From contig JAISNN010000039.1 of NCBI GenBank assembly GCA_031276195.1, forward strand, positions 1-34,499: DNA of 34,499 bases, read 5' to 3'. Shown piece after piece: positions 32,604-34,499 of this stretch. The stretch comes from Clostridiales bacterium (GTDB lineage Bacteria; Bacillota; Clostridia; Christensenellales; JAISNN01). The notes below the pieces were generated by a model. That model ran no database searches. It was given only the letters and a program-made list of their open reading frames with translations, and was not told the DNA's origin. Every line of letters starts with the position of its first letter. Positions within the stretch are counted from its first letter, which is position 1. A program made the position numbers and the translations under genes.

Positions 32604-34073
32604 TTGGGGCAATACAGAGAGGAAATACGGCTAAGCGTCGCGGACGCTATGAAAAGCGCGTACGACAAAGGCGCGGCGTACAATGAGAAACGTATAAAGG
32701 AACTTGAAAGCAAAGGCTTCAACGCCCCCGATGAAAAGCCGAAAAGACGCACGGCGGAACTTTCGGCGGCGGCCGTCGCGCTGTTCACGGCGGCGATAAC
32801 GGACATTCGGCGAGCGGAAATACTCGCGCTGTATTCGGCTCAACGGTCTTTCGTTCAATCCGCTTCGGCGGCTGCGGCGATATACGGCAAGGGAGGAACG
32901 TATACCGTTGAGCAGGCGGTGGATATCGCTCAACGTAGTTATCTCGAAAAAGGGATTGTGGGGGCGGTCAACAGCGCGGGCGCGGAAAGCAATATCGCGG
33001 TTATCGCGGAGGCGGTCGTTAGGAATTACGAGCATAAAGAGGCTTTAACGGGGAACGGCGAAAGCGCGAGGGATTACGGAGTGTTTACGGTCAAGGTGAG
33101 CGGTCATTCGGGGAGTTGCCCGAAGTGCTATCCGTGGCAAGACAAGGTTTTGATAGACGACGTATACGCGGGCGGCAAGCCCGACGGCAAGCACGAGTTA
33201 TTGAGTACGGCGATAGCGGCGGGGCTTATGCACTATAACTGTCTGCACGAATTACCCGTATTCGACGAACGGTACGACACGGTGAATTTTCGGAAAGATA
33301 TCGAGCCGAAAGACAAGAACGACGAGCATTACAAACGAATGCAGATACAGCGGTACAACGAACGAATGATAAGGCAATGGAAGCGCGTCGAAGCCGGGAG
33401 TTTGACGCTGACCGAACGCGAGAACGCGTCAAGGCACGTCGTGGCGTGGCAGGCAAGACAAAGAGAACTGATAAAGCAATCGAACGCCGAACGGTTGTTC
33501 CTCTACCGTCAATCTAATAGAGAGCAAATAGGCGGAGAAACAAAGCCGAATATGCCGAAAGCGGCACAAATGTATCAAAATAACTTGACAATTAACACGG
33601 AAAGTAGTATAATAAATACACCGATAGAAAGAAACACGGCGCAAGGAAAATCGTCTGCTATTATCGGCGGCGCGGAACTTAACAAGCGACAGCAAAGCAT
33701 AAACGTTAAATTGCCCGAATACGACAGCCGGATAGAAGTGCCGAAACGAAGCGTAAAGATGACCGATTTGTCGGCGTTAAGTGCGCGAAACGGTGCGGAA
33801 TACGCGCTGTTCACAAAAGGAAATACGCGGTTGATTGTGCGCGGTAGCGATTGGGAAGTGCGCATTACCGAAGAAACGGCTAAGCAAATGGCGGCGGACG
33901 GGTGGAAATGGAGCGGACATACGCACTTAGGAACGGATAGATCGTATTTAACACCGTCAAAAGGCGATTTGAATATATTAGCGGCTTTTGGGCAAAAACA
34001 AAGTGTAATATACAATCAGCGCGGAGAACATTTTATATTTTGGGAGGAAGATTATGATAAAAAGAATGGCTAA
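32604..34073 (+). CDS. Phage minor capsid / head morphogenesis protein with C-terminal JAB-like toxin domain
   Basis: Residues 1-300 match phage minor capsid proteins: a helical N-terminus rich in A, E and K (YREEIRLSVADAMKSAYDKG), then SGHSGSCPKCYPWQDKVLID with a Cys pair, MHYNCLHELPVF, and a charged helix. A linker (about 300-390) follows. The last 105 residues (from KMTDLSALSARNGAEYALFT) contain WSGHTHLGTDRSYLTPSKGD and SVIYNQRGEHFIFW. The H-x-H then S-x-x-D pattern is that of JAB/JAMM metal-binding domains found as toxin tails in phage and polymorphic toxins. The only in-frame start is TTG at 32604; the frame is open from 32550 with no ATG, so the gene may be truncated at its 5' end. Stop overlaps the next ATG. 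Confidence 0.75.
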   Translation: MGQYREEIRLSVADAMKSAYDKGAAYNEKRIKELESKGFNAPDEKPKRRTAELSAAAVALFTAAITDIRRAEILALYSAQRSFVQSASAAAAIYGKGGTYTVEQAVDIAQRSYLEKGIVGAVNSAGAESNIAVIAEAVVRNYEHKEALTGNGESARDYGVFTVKVSGHSGSCPKCYPWQDKVLIDDVYAGGKPDGKHELLSTAIAAGLMHYNCLHELPVFDERYDTVNFRKDIEPKDKNDEHYKRMQIQRYNERMIRQWKRVEAGSLTLTERENASRHVVAWQARQRELIKQSNAERLFLYRQSNREQIGGETKPNMPKAAQMYQNNLTINTESSIINTPIERNTAQGKSSAIIGGAELNKRQQSINVKLPEYDSRIEVPKRSVKMTDLSALSARNGAEYALFTKGNTRLIVRGSDWEVRITEETAKQMAADGWKWSGHTHLGTDRSYLTPSKGDLNILAAFGQKQSVIYNQRGEHFIFWEEDYDKKNG

Positions 34074-34308
34074 GGAAACTGCATTAAATTATGCAAAACA
34101 GTATTGCGATATGCACGGCTTGTCTTTTAATAAATTATCAAACTTGACGTATTTACAATTATCCGATCAAGGGGCTTTCTGTGGTGAGCCAGATGAGGAA
34201 GGACGCGGATTAACGAATGATATAGCTTCACAATATAAACCGATATTATTTGTTGAGCCAACCGGAAACATTTCAGAAACTCGGTTTACAACGCAGTTTT
34301 TAAGATGA
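34054..34308 (+). CDS. Small protein overlapping capsid-JAB gene; candidate immunity protein
   Basis: The 84-residue ORF starts 20 bases inside the capsid gene, with GGGAGGA before its ATG, so it is well translated. It has no signal peptide, a QYCDMHGLSFNKLSNLTYLQ segment and no known family. Its position, right after a toxin-like tail, mirrors 5909-6220 in the first cassette. It has no sequence similarity to that protein that I can see, as expected when toxins differ. Confidence 0.6.
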   Translation: MIKRMAKETALNYAKQYCDMHGLSFNKLSNLTYLQLSDQGAFCGEPDEEGRGLTNDIASQYKPILFVEPTGNISETRFTTQFLR

Positions 34309-34309
34309 T

Positions 34310-34329
34310 TTTTGCAGACGTCTGCAAAA
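34310..34329. promoter_or_regulatory. Perfect 20-base palindrome after the candidate immunity gene
   Basis: TTTTGCAGACGTCTGCAAAA begins one base after the stop codon and is a perfect palindrome. A second palindrome TCCGTACGGA follows at 34331. It could be an operator, a recombination site or a stem-loop. Confidence 0.5.
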
Positions 34330-34382
34330 CTCCGTACGGAACGGCGTAAATCGGCATAAAACTTAATAAACAAAATCAACAA

Positions 34383-34422
34383 GGGCAACTCCGAAAGGGG
34401 GTTGTCCTTTTTGTATACAAAA
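34383..34422 (+). terminator. Terminator with GGTTGTCC arm and TTTTGTATACAAAA tail
   Basis: GGGCAAC pairs with GTTGTCC (one wobble) around TCCGAAAGGGG, followed by TTTTTG and TTTTGTATACAAAA. It matches the arrangement at 5784-5821 in the first cassette. A strong binding site (AAAGGAGGTGG) for the next gene begins just past it. Confidence 0.75.
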
Positions 34423-34447
34423 AAATCTAAAAAGGAGGTGGAAAGGA

Positions 34448-34499
34448 ATGCGAATAGCGGAGGAAATCAATGTTGACGAACTAACAGAAATATCAGACG
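34448..34499 (+). CDS. N-terminal end of next phage-cassette gene (partial)
   Basis: ATG follows AAGGAGGTGG; the 17 visible residues read MRIAEEINVDELTEISD. This is the position where phages carry the scaffold gene, but the sequence does not match the GP20 start seen in the first cassette. The gene runs off the window. Confidence 0.55.
   Translation, partial: MRIAEEINVDELTEISD

Overview
The window looks like chromosome from an uncultured, anaerobic, gut-type member of the Clostridia (Firmicutes). The reasons are strong AGGAGG-type ribosome binding sites, TTGACA/TATAAT promoters with 17-base spacing, a GTP-type PEP carboxykinase, a ThiI without rhodanese domain, a fused HisIE, a Clostridia-like tRNA-Val(GAC) and a CIRCE-like operator. 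No rRNA or marker that fixes the genus is present, so placement below class is not attempted.

Layout. 1-118: tail of a possible glycerol-1-phosphate dehydrogenase. 669-1655: TsaC/Sua5. 1952-3316: an AT-rich orphan ABC-type ATPase, probably acquired. 3418-5357: pyrophosphatase, then an RluD-like pseudouridine synthase behind a 500-base purine tract. 5560-7536 (minus): a decayed phage cassette made of the 3' part of a minor capsid gene fused to an ADP-ribosyltransferase-like domain, a small overlapping ORF, and the first codons of a GP20 scaffold gene. 7953-13112: PEPCK, ThiI, an unknown protein and Hsp20. 13833-20044 (minus): two geranylgeranyl-reductase-like flavoproteins and a MurC swollen by in-frame tandem repeats. 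20603-23404: a membrane-anchored NACHT-like NTPase with BspA-type leucine-rich repeats, resembling a bacterial NLR. 24021-24844: tRNA-Val and tRNA-Trp, with a MITE-like inverted-repeat element on either side. 25213-31935: ProC, RNase HI, HisB, HisA, HisIE, a sugar-phosphate-isomerase-like TIM barrel and Pgi. 32327 to the end: a second phage cassette, with a different minor capsid protein ending in a JAB/JAMM-like domain, a small overlapping ORF, and the start of another gene.

Two themes stand out. First, the two phage cassettes share a plan: minor capsid protein, then a variable toxin-like C-terminus, then a tiny gene overlapping its stop codon, then a GGTTGTCC-type terminator followed by TTTTGTATACAAAA. 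This looks like a capsid-linked polymorphic effector with a candidate immunity gene. Second, almost every intergenic gap carries its own private tandem repeat (period about 33 to 120 bases), often copied from the adjacent gene start, and the same process appears to have expanded murC in frame. Dispersed palindromes and GC-rich hairpin repeats are layered on top.

The housekeeping genes are ordinary and mostly monocistronic or loosely spaced. The histidine genes are interrupted by repeats and lack hisH and hisF at the usual position. Nothing here is a CRISPR array, and there is no integrase or transposase.
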